From Anolis sagrei (taxonomy: Eukaryota; Chordata; Lepidosauria; Squamata; Anolidae), in NCBI RefSeq assembly GCF_037176765.1, contig NC_090022.1, positions 234,171,117-234,235,116 on the forward strand: DNA of 64,000 bases, read 5' to 3'. Numbering within the stretch: position 1 is the first letter of the stretch; every line of letters begins with the position of its first letter. The notes beneath the pieces were generated by a model, which saw only the letters and a list, made by a program, of their open reading frames with translations, did no database searches and was not told the DNA's origin. Positions 32,610-44,098 of the stretch are shown piece by piece. The position numbers and the translations under genes were made by a program.

Positions 32610-34579
32610 AGTGTTGTGTCGGTTGGTACAGGACCATTATGCTGTTTTCAGATTTAGGACCTTATCACACAGCAATGTGACACCCTTTGCATAATGGTCC
32701 CTATGGCTCCTCTCACATGACACATCATTATTTTTGTAGGTAACCCATAGTCAAGGATCTGTCACCACTACCTTTTGCAAAGTAGGTTTCAAATCACTTC
32801 ACTAATCCTTTACTTTTCCATGCACAGCAGAGGCACAGTTTTTGATGTGTGATACTACACCCATCTGCAGCTCATCAGCTGTGCCAGTGACGTGTCTTGG
32901 GGGCAATCTTCTCCTACCACTCGATTCTCCTTTGCCAAAATAGCCAAGAGTACACATCCAGTGACAATCAGAGAAAGGTCATCAGGAAAGTCGTGTTTTC
33001 ATATTTCCTCTAATTGTTTCCTTAAAAAAATCAAAATAGTGCAGCTCCACAGGAACAAAAAATGTTGGGATGAAAGAACAAATCTGCATATGATTGGCCA
33101 TTGTTTTAATAAGGGAAGACAGTGACGTTGGGGAACATCGGACGGATTGGGAAGAGTTATCCCTTGGTTGTGTGATAAGTCAAAGGTGCATTGTTTTATT
33201 AGAAATGTAAAGGAGGAAAGCAGATATGGTGTGGCGAGTACATATCCAGTCCTCATCTAGCTTTCTTAAACCACAGGTTGCTTTTTAAAAAGGCATTTTC
33301 TGCAGTATGGGTAATAAGGTCCCGAATCTTGAACAGTCACATCAGTATGATCTTGCTTCATTATGAAGAGTAGGCAATAACTGAAGACTTCCACAATTTG
33401 ATTCTGTAAATCAGTGCAGCTAACATAACAACCCAAAGAAATTTCATCCATCATCACCCTGTGCTGCCATAATACAAGAAACTGTGAAGAATCCAGCACT
33501 ATTGTTACCTCTGAGCATGGTGTGGTCTGATTTCACATATCTCTATAGTGTGGGAGGACATTCTCTCAGCATTCTGCCCCTTAGAGCTTCCAGTACATTA
33601 TTATGATGAATTGGGGACCTTCTCCTCCATCTCAGCAATCTCAGCACCACTGAGCCTGGAAGGAGGCATTAAACCCACCTTATTTCAGCAATGTTGTAAG
33701 ATCAAAAGTCCCAACTATCTCAAAGTATTTTCAGATAATTTCTGTCACATCTCAGTCTCCCCAGGATAATATGTTCCATGGTCTTCAGCTACAATTAATT
33801 TGCAATAGTGTGAAAACAGACAGCAAGAGAGAATGCCTGCCTGGAAAGCTTTTTCTTTGCACACATCTTAAAACAAGTTATGCATCAACATTCAGTTTCA
33901 AAGATTTGACAGTGGTAATCCAAAACCAGGCAAAGTGTAAATTAGCAGATCCTATACAATTAGTTTTCCCAACTCCCACTCAGACCCTACTTGGAAAGTT
34001 AAATAATTCACTTAATTTAATCCACCATAATTACTTCTATCAATCCAACCAAGAACAAAATTAAGTGGTTCAGAGTTCAAAGAGCCACAAAGTTGGCGAG
34101 AAAAGTGGGGAGGACAGAAAGGCAGAGGAGGTTCAAAAGATGAGGGTTAAAAAAGAAACAAGGAAAAGCAGAGGTTAGAAAGATGAAAGGAAGAAGTAAG
34201 TTTGAGGGTGAAGATCAGAAGGAGGAAAAGGAATGAATCATGACAAACAAGAGGAAAAGTGAGAGGCCTCCCAGCAAATATATACACAGGCCACAGACTA
34301 ATCATTACTGTTTCCTCAAGACAGTTGGGAGATACTCAAAGATAATCTTTGCATTCCCCAAAATAAAGTGTATGATGTCTAATTTGGATATAAGTCACAC
34401 TTGAGGTACCTGGAAAAAAAATTTTCTGTGTAGGCTGTTCACCAGATACAAACTTTTCTCTCTTCGATACTTCCCAGATCATGTCCTTATCACCTCCTTA
34501 TCTCTCTTTAATGCTTCACAATCCATCTCTGTGTCAAGTTTTCATTGGCCCCCCAACAAAAGATTGTATGAACCACATT
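32610..34579. other. Unique intergenic sequence
   Basis: No gene seen. A purine-rich tract (about 34085-34265, GGAAGAAG and GAAAAG types) is the only compositional feature. Confidence 0.35.
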
Positions 34580-35083
34580 TAGCAATGATCAATCTCCATA
34601 AAACAGTGAAGAGTAGAGACATCACACTGGCAACGCAGATCCGAATAGTTAAAGCAATTCCCCATAGTAACCTATGGATGTGAGAGCTGGACTATAAGGA
34701 AGGCTGAGTGAAGGAAGATTGACATTTTTGAGTTGTGGTGCTGGAGCAAAATTCTGAGAGTGCCTTGGACCGCAAGAAGATTCAACCAGTCCATACTCCA
34801 GGAAATAAAGCCCGACTGCTCACTGGAGGGAAGGATAATAGAGGCAAAGATGAAGTACTTTGGCCACATCATGAAAAGACAGGAAAGCTTGGAGAAGACA
34901 ATGATGCTGGGGAAAATGGAAGGAAAAAGGAAGAGGGGCAGACCAAGGGCAAGATGGATGAATGGTATCCTTGAAGTGACTGGCTTGACTTTGAAGGAGC
35001 CGGGGGTGACAACAGCCAACAGGGAGCTCTGGCGTGGGCTGGTCCATGAGGTCACAAAGAGTTGGAAGTGACTGAACAACAAA
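34580..35083 (+). mobile_element. BovB (RTE) LINE 3' fragment
   Basis: Collinear with 62627-63140 of the intact BovB copy. A coding remnant at 34733-35071 reads YFGHIMKRQESLEKTMMLGK and ends RELWRGLVHEVTKSWK. The copy is 5'-truncated and closely similar to the intact one. The stretch before 34733 also matches but in another frame, so small indels have accumulated. Confidence 0.9.
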
Positions 35084-36348
35084 CCACCCCAAATTTCACT
35101 GCCATTTGGTGGAGAGACATGACACCAATAAAACCTTAACTGGCATGCAGGTTGGAGACTGTAAACATGTGGTTTGGGTAAATCAACTTTTCTTTCATCA
35201 ACAATTTTCCTTGAAAATCTTCCCATGCTATAATTAATCCACCAACACTTAACAGACACTCAAAATTTGGGAAAATAGATTTCAGAAGCTGGGGAACAGA
35301 TTTGGTGCTCAGGCTGCACAACCCTACCAATAGCTTATCAATAGCTTACCAAGTTCCCTAAGATAAAATAGTGTTTCCAATAACATTACCCAAACTATAG
35401 AAGTTATGGGGCAAAACATTCCTCTTTAAATGTAGCTTGGCCTTCCCTTTATCAAGTATAACTAGCCGCAGCTACTATATGAGACTGCAAAGCAAAAGAG
35501 AAACTAGATTAATCCATTTCCTCTGCTGAGAGATTAGCAGTTTTTCACTCTCATGTATACTGTAGAATCAATACAGTTTGACACCACTTTAACTACCATG
35601 GCTCAATGCTGTGGAATCATGGCAAGTGATGTTTTACAAGGTCTTTAGTTTTCTCTGCCAAAGTGTGCTGATGCCTCACCAAATTCCAAATGCTGTTGAA
35701 CCATAGTTGTTAAAGTGGTGTCAAACTGAATTAAATCTACAGTACAGATCCATTCTGATCAGGGAAGCCACGGCCTTCTGTTTACAAGACTTGGTGACAA
35801 GGTGACTTGTTCGTCTTGTTGCAGCAAATTTTTGAATTACAAAAAGCCTCAAAATATAGGAAATCAACCAGCCTTTAATTTTAGCATTCTGCCTTGACAG
35901 ATTGAAAAAAACAGCTTTCTCCTCACTGTGTTTTCTTTTCTGAATGGGATCCCTTAGATCATGTAGTCTTACTTACTTTTTTACCAAACAGAAATGTAAC
36001 ACTGCAGCACTATCAGTCTATTCATAAGGTCATCATATCTTGAAGTCAACTCGATGTCAGTTCATAACAACCTGAAATGTTCCATTCCAGCTGATTGTGA
36101 TAGGAAATGTGTTTTCCAGAATTGGTGGCCGAGCCTGCTTTTTTCTTCCTCATTCCTCTTCCTTGCTGTTTGTGTGTCATACTTTTTAGATCTTGAGCTT
36201 AAGGGCAGAGAGTATCTTACTTGTGAACTTGAATGTTAAAATATTTATCTTTATTTTAAGGTGGTTTACATTAAAATGCCTTATTTTTTAACAGATATCC
36301 ATTTGCACTTTGATCCAAGCACTTTGCAAATCTGCTATGATATGTACC
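35084..36348. other. Intergenic sequence with one M1 MITE
   Basis: 35560-35745 is an M1 palindromic MITE (GTAGAATCAATACAGTTTGA ... GTGGTGTCAAACTG). The remainder is unrecognised. Confidence 0.55.
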
Positions 36349-36356
36349 ATTTAGAT

Positions 36357-36624
36357 CAGAGCTTTTCAAACACTGTGTGTTGTGACATCTTAGTGAATCA
36401 GCTGCACTGTGTAAGTATGTTGGGCAAATATAACAAGACTCCTCAGAGTCTATGGAAAAGAAGCAATAAATCATATATTTTAAAAGGAAATGTTTCCATG
36501 AGATAGGTTGTGTCCTCCCACATTTCTTTATCACAATTGATGTATGTGTCTGTACCTCTTATGAGGAGTTAGTGTAACCTCCAGTTTACTAAGAAAACTG
36601 AATTGAAATGTTTGGAAAGCTCTG
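36357..36624. mobile_element. hAT element (CAGAGCTTTCCAAAC family), copy 2
   Basis: The ends CAGAGCTTTTCAAACAC and GTTTGGAAAGCTCTG are inverted repeats. The flanks ATTTAGAT (36349-36356) and GTTTAGAT (36625-36632) are an 8-bp duplication with one mismatch. Same family as 25046. Confidence 0.8.
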
Positions 36625-36632
36625 GTTTAGAT

Positions 36633-37619
36633 CACGGTGGGCAACACACAGACTATTTCAAATGATAAAGAACAACAAACCAGAAATGGCTGGATGGATC
36701 TCATTTTTGAAAGAAAAAATGAGTATTTTTTAAAGCTTCCCTGATGAATTCACCTTTTCCCAGAAGAGCCATCCAAGGTCCTGGAGCGAGTAAAGGAGCC
36801 ATAATAAAGCTTAGGGGCTCCTCGCAGTCCAAAGGATGTGCTTTGTATAAGATAGTCATTAACTTTTGGGAGCCTTAAAGCAAACTAAAGCAAACAAATA
36901 AGGTATGAAGATTAAGACTGCTTAGCCTCTTTGTGTCTTGGAGCTCTTCCTGTGATGTGGATTTTGAAGGAAAGACTGTCCATACCAGTTTCAAACAATG
37001 TTGACCTACTTTCTTCAAGGTCTTGTTGTCTCTTCTAGAATTAGATGGGCTAAGAGTCGACATAGTGGAATCATTGGATTTGTACTTTGAATCAATGTAG
37101 TTTGACACTACTTTAACTTCTGTGATTAAATGCTATGGAATCATTAGATTTTAGTATGGTGAGGCACTAGCACCCTTTGGCAGAGAAGGCTGAAGATCTA
37201 ATAAAACTACATCTCCCATAGCATTGAGCCGTTGCAGTTAAACTGCATACTTTCTGCAGTGTAGATGTATCTGTAGTTTCGTTTTTTTGTTTTTGTTTTG
37301 CCACTGAGGGGAATAAGGGCAACACAAATATCTGATGAACATCTAAACTTTTGCACCAAGGACTCAAGAGGTGACGGACTATTAAGAATAATTCAAAGGC
37401 TATTTAGAGTTCGCACACTTTAAATGTCAATCCCTATTGTTTTAGTGTGAGAGACTGAAGCGCTTCACCTGGGAGGATAGTATACTAAAGTTTTCTTTTC
37501 AGGCAGGCTTTTAAGGAAGAATGTTTTGAAGAATGGACCAGAGATGCTGTGTTGTATGTAGTTTAATAGATTTTTGAATGGTTTGATTGATCTTAACTAC
37601 ATATTTTAATACCTCTATA
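36633..37619. other. Intergenic sequence with one M1 MITE
   Basis: 37080-37272 is an M1 copy (TCAATGTAGTTTGACACTAC ... TTCTGCAGTGTAGATG). The flanks are unrecognised. Confidence 0.55.
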
Positions 37620-38125
37620 TGTATATTGAAACTTGTGTGCCGGCTGCGCTCATATCTTGGGAAGTCAGACTTGGCCACAGTGGTCCATGCTGTTGTTACA
37701 TCTTGAAAAGACTACTGTAACATACTCTAAGTGTGGCTGCCTTTGAAGACTGTTTGGAAGCAGCCACATTCCTCACTGGGGCGACATACAGGGAGCATTC
37801 AATCCCCGTAACATCAGCTCCACTGGTTGCCAATCTGCTACCGAGCATAATTCAAAGTGCTGGCTTTGGCCTATAAAGCTCTAAATGGCTCCAGTCCAAC
37901 TTACCTGTCTGAATGTATCTCCCTCTATGAACTGGTTAGAGAGATAAAATCTGTGAGGGAGGCCCTGTTCTTGGTCCCACCCACATTGCAAGCGCGACTG
38001 GTGGAGACGAGAGTCAGGGCCTTCTCAGTAGTGGCCCTCAGCTATGGAACTTCCTCTCTAGAGATATCAGATTGGCCCCCTCCTTCCTGGTGTTCAGGAA
38101 AAAAGTGAAAACCTGGTTATGGGAT
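37620..38125 (+). mobile_element. L2 LINE ORF2 C-terminal fragment
   Basis: It encodes VLALAYKALNGSSPTYLSEC followed by a diverged RAFSVVA block (about 37855-38050), typical of the L2 ORF2 C terminus. No 3' UTR remains; a Penelope-like hairpin follows directly. Confidence 0.8.
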
Positions 38126-38131
38126 TGGCTA

Positions 38132-38315
38132 GGCGTTGGATTTTTGGGCTATATGGTCATGTTCAGGAAGCATTCTCTCCTGACGTTTCACCTGCATCTA
38201 TGGCAAGCATCCTCTGAGGTTGTGAGGTCAGGAGAGAATGCTTCTAGAACATGGCCATACAGCCTGTAAAACCTACAACAACCCAGTGATTCCAGCCATG
38301 AAAACCTTCGACAAT
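38132..38315. mobile_element. Penelope-like fold-back insertion, extension on the right
   Basis: Arms at about 38140-38178 and 38226-38265 (GGAAGCATTCTCTCCTGAC and its inverse) fold around GTTTCACCTGCATCTATGGC. Here the 31-nt extension (AGTGATTCCAGCCATG ... CGACAAT, 38285-38315) is on the right. A target duplication is not visible. Confidence 0.65.
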
Positions 38316-38465
38316 TCAATAATAATTTAGACCAATTCTCACTCCAGGGGTGTTTCTACACTTCCTGGTGGACAGGAGATACTCCATTTCCCTGAAAGAA
38401 AGAAAAAGACTTAACTGGAAAAGAAACCCTAGGGTGTTTGTAATATAACCCATACCCCCGTTTAT

Positions 38466-38705
38466 TTATTTATTTGTGTCAGGAGCGACTTGAGAAACAG
38501 CAAGTCGCTTCCGGTGTGAGAGAAATGGCTGTCTGTAAGGACGTTGCCCAGTGGACACCCGGATGTTTTGATGTTTTACCATCCTTGTGGGGGGCTTCTC
38601 TCATGGCCCTGCATGGGGAGCTGGAACTGACAGAGGGAGCTCTTCCACGCTCTCCCTAGATTCGAACCTCTGACCTGTTAGCCTTCAGTCCTGCCAGCCC
38701 CAAAA
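38466..38705 (-). mobile_element. tRNA-derived SINE, third family
   Basis: On the minus strand it has a B box, GAGGTTCGAATC, then AGCTCCCCATGCAGGGCCAT and a tail CAAGTCGCTCCTGACAC followed by AAATA repeats. The 3' tail alone of the same family occurs in CKS2 intron 1 (40590-40630). Confidence 0.7.
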
Positions 38706-38734
38706 TAAATCCCAGTTTTAGTGTGAGAGATTGA

Positions 38735-38912
38735 TGATCGAACCGGATGATCGAACCGGATTATATGAGCCTACACTTCCAGATAGTCCGGTTCAAAGCA
38801 GATAATCTGGATTTTATATGGCAATGTAGAAGGGGCCTGAGGCTGTGAGGAATGGTGGGAGTTGAAGTCCAAAACACCTGGAGGGCCCAAGTTGGCCCAT
38901 ACCTGATCTACA
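38735..38912. mobile_element. Fragments of MITE families M2 and M4
   Basis: 38735-38842 (ATTATATGAGCCTACACTTC, GGTTCAAAGCAGATAATCTG) is M2. 38843-38912 (GGGAGTTGAAGTCCAAAACA, CCTGGAGGGCCC) is one arm of the palindromic family M4 seen whole at 47970. Confidence 0.6.
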
Positions 38913-38924
38913 GTTAATAAGGGT

Positions 38925-39105
38925 GGAATTAATCAGGATTTGACATCACTTTAACTGCCATGGAATCCTGGGAGTTGTAGTTTTACAAGGTCAGTAGCTT
39001 TCTCTGCCTCACCAAACTACAACTCCATGATTGCATAGCATTTTGGGCTGGGAAGCTAAAATGGTGTCAAAATGCATTCATTCTACAGTGTAGGTGCACC
39101 CTCGG
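38925..39105. mobile_element. Palindromic MITE, family M1
   Basis: It runs from GGATTTGACATCACTTTAAC to GCATTCATTCTACAGTGTAG, ending about 60 bp before the CKS2 CpG-rich region. Confidence 0.65.
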
Positions 39106-39164
39106 TAAAGTAATTGTGGGCTAGTAACTCATCCTAAGTATAAATCACTCTATCATTCAACTGG

Positions 39165-39581
39165 GTTGGATTTAGGAAACCCAACGCCACGCCTCTTGGA
39201 GAAGAAAGTGACGTCAGCGACAAAAACAACCACCATTTCTAATCCCGGCTCCAGACATGCGCATTGCCGTCGGGCCGTCTCGCAATTGTTTTTCCCCCTT
39301 CTCCCCCTGCACTTGCTCACAATGGTTTCTCCGCCTCCCTCACGGCGTCTTCTGATTGGTGGAAGTAGTCAGAGGACCAGGAGAAACCATAGCGGGCGGG
39401 GAGGAACCAAATAGACGCGCACCACGTGACGGCGCGCGCTCCCGGCCGCCCAATCGGCGTCGAGGTGTGGGATTCAAATGGAGAGTTGCGCCAGGCGCGT
39501 CTGTTAGCCACGGAAGAGCGCTGGGCCGGTGAGGTGGTTTCGGCTGGGATAGAGGCCGCCTTCTTCTTTTTCTTCGCCGCT
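39165..39581 (+). promoter_or_regulatory. CKS2: CKS2 CpG-rich promoter
   Basis: This stretch is rich in CG dinucleotides, in contrast to its surroundings. Visible sites are an inverted CCAAT box (ATTGG 39355-39359), GGGCGGG (39394-39400), an E box CACGTG (39423-39428), a direct CCAAT box (CCAATCGG, 39450-39457) and TTCAAA (39473-39478), the inverted form of the CHR element TTTGAA. CCAAT plus CHR near the start is the usual layout of G2/M genes repressed by DREAM, which CKS2 is known to be. A pyrimidine-rich leader precedes the ATG. The exact start site is unknown. Confidence 0.75.
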
Positions 39582-42241
39582 ATGTCTCACAAACAGATCT
39601 ATTATTCGGACAAATACTACGACGAGAACTACGAGTACCGGTGAGAGAGAGAGAGAGAGGGGGGCTATTTCTCTTTGAGGAATTGTGGGTGTTGAAGGCC
39701 AAAACACCTGAAGGGCCGAGGTGGCCCATACTTGATCCTCACTGTAGAATGAATGTAGTTTGACACCACTATAACTGGCATGGCCCAAGTTTTTGGGCTC
39801 CTAGAATTTGTAGTTTGGCAGAGAAGGCTAAAGGCCTTGTAAAACTAACGGGGAGGTCTCTTTTTCCCTTCCTCCATTTTCAGCCTTGGAGTTAGGCAGT
39901 GATTCTCAGCCTGTGGGTCCCCAGGTGTTTTGGCCTACAACTCCCAGAAATCCCAGCCACTTTACCAGCTGTTAGGATTTCTGGGAGTTGAAGGCCAAAA
40001 CATTTGGGGACCCACAGGTTGAGAACCACTGAGTTAGAGCCTAGATACCTTAAGGCTCCAGATCCTGCCTGCTCTTGGAAGCTGAGCAGGGTCAGCCCTA
40101 GTTAAGAGATTGGATGGGAGACATCAGGAAGAAGTTGGCAAACCCACCTCTTGAGTTCCCTTTGGTTAAGAAAACCCTATCTAGTGATTCCTGAAATTTG
40201 GATCTCCTGTTTTGGATTTAAACTCCCAGAATCCTCAGCCAACAGTTATGAATTCTGGGAAGAGAAGACCAAGACATTGGAACATCATAGTTTGGAAAAC
40301 ACTGACCAGTGCAGTTAACTTGAAGGTGTGATATTCATGAACTGAAACTGGGGAACTAAGTTAAAAGATGGAGACTGGCCCAAATTGCCATTAACAAACT
40401 CCATGTATGAATTAATTGTGAGTGTGGATCACCCAGTATGAGGACAGCACTATCCACTCAAACACACTGGGTATTGCTAATGGCCTTTTCATGTAGTTGA
40501 GACCCTTGTGTGTAGTGTAAACTCTTTGCTGTCTTTATTGTGATTTCTGATTACCATGTTGCCACCCTAAAACCTGCAAATCATCTACACAAGAAGCAAC
40601 TTGCAGTTTCTCAAGTCACTCCTGACACGGAAAAAAAATTCTACCCAATAATCTTTCAAAGTATGGGTTAAGAGAAAGCTGAGAGGAGACATGATGGTCA
40701 TGTATAAATATGTGAGGGGAAGTCATAGGGAGGAGGGAGCAAGTTTGTTTTCTGCTGCCATGGAGACTAGGACACGGAACAATGGCTTCAAACTACAGGA
40801 AAGGAGATTCCACCTGAACATTAGGAAGAACTTTGGACAGATATACAAAAGCAGTGGCTCTGGGGGAGGGGAACACGGTGGTGAGGGATAGAAAATATGT
40901 ATCTGTAAAAATAACAGTAGATGCTAAAAGTTAATGTATGGTAGATTGTATTGAATATTATGTGCCTGCCGTAAAAAAAATGTATAACAAATGTATTGAA
41001 TTATATTTTTAAAAAATAAAGGAAGAACTTCCTAACTGTGAGAGCTATTCAGCAATGGAACTTTCTGCCCCAGAGTGTGGTGGAGGCTTTTAAATAGTGG
41101 CTGGATGGCCATCTGTCAGGGGTGCTTTGAAAGCTATTTTCCTGCTTCTTGGCAGGGGATTGGACTGGATGGCCCAACTCTATGATTCTATGATCAAATA
41201 ATCTAAACATTTTAAGGTATGCAAGCAGCAGCTTATACACTTGATAGTTCAGGGTCCCCTTTTCTACCAAACGTATTGTCTACATTTTTTTTTAAAAAAA
41301 GCATTAGAAATAATTCTTGCAAGGTTTTGCCAATTATCATTTCATCAATACGAAACAATGATTGTTTTCAAAATGAAAGAAACATGAGTCATTGAAATTT
41401 CTGCCCCTGGTAGACATGTGATGCTGCCAAGAGAGCTCTCAAAACAAGTACCGAAAACTCATCTAATGACCGAAGAAGAATGGCGACGACTTGGAGTCCA
41501 ACAGAGCCTTGGCTGGGTCCACTACATGATTCATGAACCAGGTAAAAGGATTCAACTGTACTGGGAAGGTGGGTGGGGATGATCTCTAAATAAGAGTAGA
41601 AGTTATGAACATGTACAGGTTGTGTTGATTAACCTTGCATGCTTAAACTTAAAAAATTGATGCAGTAATTAAACATTTTTTCTTCAATTGCTCTTTTGAC
41701 ACATGTTAATCGTATTTGGTAACGTTTGTGTTTAAGGGCACTGTATAAATGCTCTAAATAAACAAGGGCCTGTTCAAAAGAAAGCACACTCACCTAGCTT
41801 ATAGTTAATTTCGATCCTCCCAAGTGTAAAAGGGTTTTTTCCCAATGGGGTTGCTGAGCATAAACCGAATATTGAATGAATTTATAGTTATGGCACTATG
41901 TATATCCTTCAGCACCTATTTGCCTGATTTTTAAATTGGAGCCTAATATTTGTGTACTTGTTTAATTTGCAATCACATTGTGTTTGTTTTGCATGCTTTT
42001 TAAGGGAGGCAGAACTACTCGGGATTGCCCCCCCCCCCCCAGTCAAAATCTCCAGATCTAAATTCTCCTTGTTCAGAATATAAAATCAGTTTAGCGATTG
42101 CAGTGTTAAATGAATGAGCAGAGTAAGATGTATCAGACTGCAGTTTTTCAACAGGCAGCTGAAAGCTCCTTTGCTTTTCTTTTTACAGAACCACACATCC
42201 TCCTTTTTAGAAGACCACTTCCAAAAGGCCAGCAGAAATGA
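39582..42241 (+). CDS. CKS2: CKS2, cyclin-dependent kinase regulatory subunit 2
   Basis: A small nuclear/cytoplasmic protein that docks on CDK1/CDK2 and lets the kinase engage pre-phosphorylated substrates. Three exons, 39582-39640, 41414-41541 and 42189-42241, with GT/AG introns, join to exactly 79 codons, the standard length. The protein starts [20 protein letters not shown] and ends [12 protein letters not shown]. The phosphate-binding residues Lys11, Arg20, Ser51, Trp54 and Arg71 and the hinge HEPEPH (60-65) are all present. PRELSKQ and the GQQK tail identify CKS2 rather than CKS1B, although Ser2 is CKS1-like. Intron 1 (1,773 bp) is packed with repeats; intron 2 is 647 bp. Intact and presumably functional. 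Confidence 0.98.
39675..39850. mobile_element. MITE fragments (M4 and M1) in CKS2 intron 1
   Basis: 39675-39738 (GTTGAAGGCCAAAACACC, GGCCCATACTTGATCC) is one M4-like arm. 39740-39850 (TGAATGTAGTTTGACACCAC, AGAAGGCTAAAGGCCTTG) is a partial M1. A GA run (39644-39659) precedes them. Confidence 0.55.
39897..40031. mobile_element. Palindromic hAT MITE, copy 1
   Basis: Almost the entire 135 bp folds on itself, from CAGTGATTCTCAGCCTGTGG to CCACAGGTTGAGAACCACTG. AGTTAGG before and AGTTAGAG after fit an 8-bp duplication with one base lost. Sister copy at 44099. Confidence 0.8.
40048..40200 (+). mobile_element. 5S rRNA-derived SINE
   Basis: GGAAGCTGAGCAGGGTCAGC and GGATGGGAGACATCAGGAAG are the internal promoter region of 5S rRNA, here diverged and followed by the tail body GGCAAACCCACCTCTTGAG and AAGAAAACCCTATCTAG. 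This fits a 5S-derived squamate SINE rather than a 5S gene. Confidence 0.75.
40590..40630 (+). mobile_element. 3' tail of the third SINE family
   Basis: AGAAGCAACTTGCAGTTTCT followed by CAAGTCACTCCTGACACGG and an A run match the tail of the SINE at 38466. Confidence 0.55.
40660..41200 (+). mobile_element. CR1 LINE 3' part, interrupted
   Basis: It runs from AGCTGAGAGGAGACATGATG through CAAACTACAGGAAAGGAGAT to GGATTGGACTGGATGGCCC and the terminal ATTCTATGATC repeat. It is interrupted by a 186-bp insert at 40834. Confidence 0.85.
40834..41019 (+). mobile_element. Unidentified retroposed insert with 11-bp target duplication
   Basis: The insert is flanked by AGGAAGAACTT at 40823-40833 and 41020-41030. 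The uninterrupted CR1 copy at 48600 has this sequence once, so the empty site is known. It ends in an AT-rich tail (TTTTTAAAAAATAAA), suggesting a 5'-truncated LINE 3' end. Its family is not recognised. Confidence 0.75.
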
Positions 42242-42473
42242 CTTCTCTCAACTTCTGGAATCTTTTGTAAAAATGTATATATGTTGGTAGTATTCAGTGA
42301 ATACTTGAGAATGTACAAATACGTCATTACCTGTGCATGAGCTGTATTATTCACAGCAACAGAGCTCAGTAAAGTGCAAACGAAGTAGGCTGCTATGATC
42401 ATAAACTCTTACTGTTAACAAGTGCCTATTTGATCTTGTCTATTTTGTTCAATAACGTTTATGACTTACATGT

Positions 42474-42479
42474 AATAAA
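42474..42479 (+). promoter_or_regulatory. CKS2: CKS2 poly(A) signal
   Basis: AATAAA, 233 bp past the stop codon, followed by a GT-rich stretch (GTGTTGAGAG).  A second AATAAA lies near 42592. Confidence 0.75.
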
Positions 42480-44098
42480 AGTGTTGAGAGAAACCTTTTG
42501 AATATCTATTCCTTCTGTTAAGTGATATCCCCCTCAAGCTGTTGGAGCAATACTTGCAGTGGCTTTTCAACTGTTAAAGTAGGTCTGGAGAAATAAATCT
42601 GTTTTTAACATTGGATCTTTGTATGTATTCATGGTCTTGAATTACAGTCACCCGTATTGTGAGGGTATAAGAAAAGATGCGTGTAATAAAATTAGCAGGT
42701 CGACATTTGACAGATTATTCCAGTGGTGGACAGGTTAGCCCCGTATGAAACAATTATTAAGAAATCTGGTTCATCTAAACAACGGAGGCACGAGGTAAAG
42801 CTAACAAATAAGTATGCTGGGTTTTTTTGTAGAGTGTATGCAGCTAATAAAAACCAGTCAAGGAGTGGAGAAAGGGTGTATTGAAAACACCGAGGAATCT
42901 ATATTAGTCATCCAGGTATTCTGAATTGTTTCCAAAAGCCCCCCTTTCCAGTTGACACTGTTCAGGAATTGTGGGAGCTGAAGCCCCAAGCACTTTGAGG
43001 ACCAGAGTTTGAGTACAACTGCATTTGAGATTTATGATAACTAGAGTTTTAAACTTTAGAAGTTAACGTTCCTATTTTTTTTTTAAAAAAAACATAGAAT
43101 TAGAAGAGACCACAAGGGCCATCCATCAGTGAAGACTTCCTTTTTTTCCTTTGGTATTTTTGTCTTTCCAAGATGCAGTATCTAGATTAGCCACCTGGGA
43201 GAGCCAGAGCCTTTCCCTGAATTTGCAATGACTTACGAATATATCAATACAAGAGTTTCTGTATGAGTAGAGCCCCTATTGCACTATTTTCTATGGCCTT
43301 CTGCATGTTGGTCCATATTTTTATAGATAAACATTGAAAGTATTTCATTTAAAATGTGCTGGGGCTGTCAATACTGCTAAAAAGACCAAAGGACCCTAAA
43401 GTAAATCAAGTGTGATTACTCACTAGAAAACAAAAAGTAAATTGATGCTATTCTACTACAGATATGAGATGACATGACCTATTGGGAAAGCAGAAGAAAA
43501 TACTTAAGACAAAAATCAATCACAGAAGCTACAGCCCTGAGCAGGGCAATTAACTATAATCAAAGTTGAAGGCAGATAACAATTCAGTAAACCATGAGTC
43601 TTTTGGGGGTACCTGCCCCCCCCCCCCCCAAGTACTTCAAAAGTTAGTGCAATTCACACTAATCTTACATCTGTCTTTTCAAGTCCTGGTCCATAAATCT
43701 TATGTTGAGGGATTAAAAAAACAGGAAAGGAAGGCTCTAAACTTCATCTTCATTGAACCTTTTCTACAGAAAAAGTTCAAGTATTGGCATTCCGAGGAGT
43801 AACAGATATGTTTGTTTTCTGTACAATATTTCTGTTGCTTGGTGGAAATTAAGACAATTACAACACAAAAGAAATAATTTTCTACCTTGTGTAGCTGAAA
43901 CTATATCTCACAAGAAATGTGACATGCCTTTAGATAATCAATGTGGTTTAGTATTTTATGTAATGGTCCAGTCAGGCTAATCTTTATAACATTATTGTGA
44001 GGATATAATATGTGGAGGAAAAAGCTCAGTGGAAGAAAGGTAAGAGCCCAGTGAAACCGAGCTCCAATATCTCTGAATTCATGCAGGTCAATCAAAAG
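42480..44098. other. Intergenic sequence
   Basis: A reversed CR1 terminus (AGAATTAGAAGAGACCACAA, about 43096-43135), an M4-like arm (about 42958-43010) and C runs near 43617 are visible. The rest is unrecognised. Confidence 0.4.

Noticed and set aside
40048-40200. 5S rRNA gene
   Set aside because: Too diverged, lacks a proper 5' part and continues into a SINE body.
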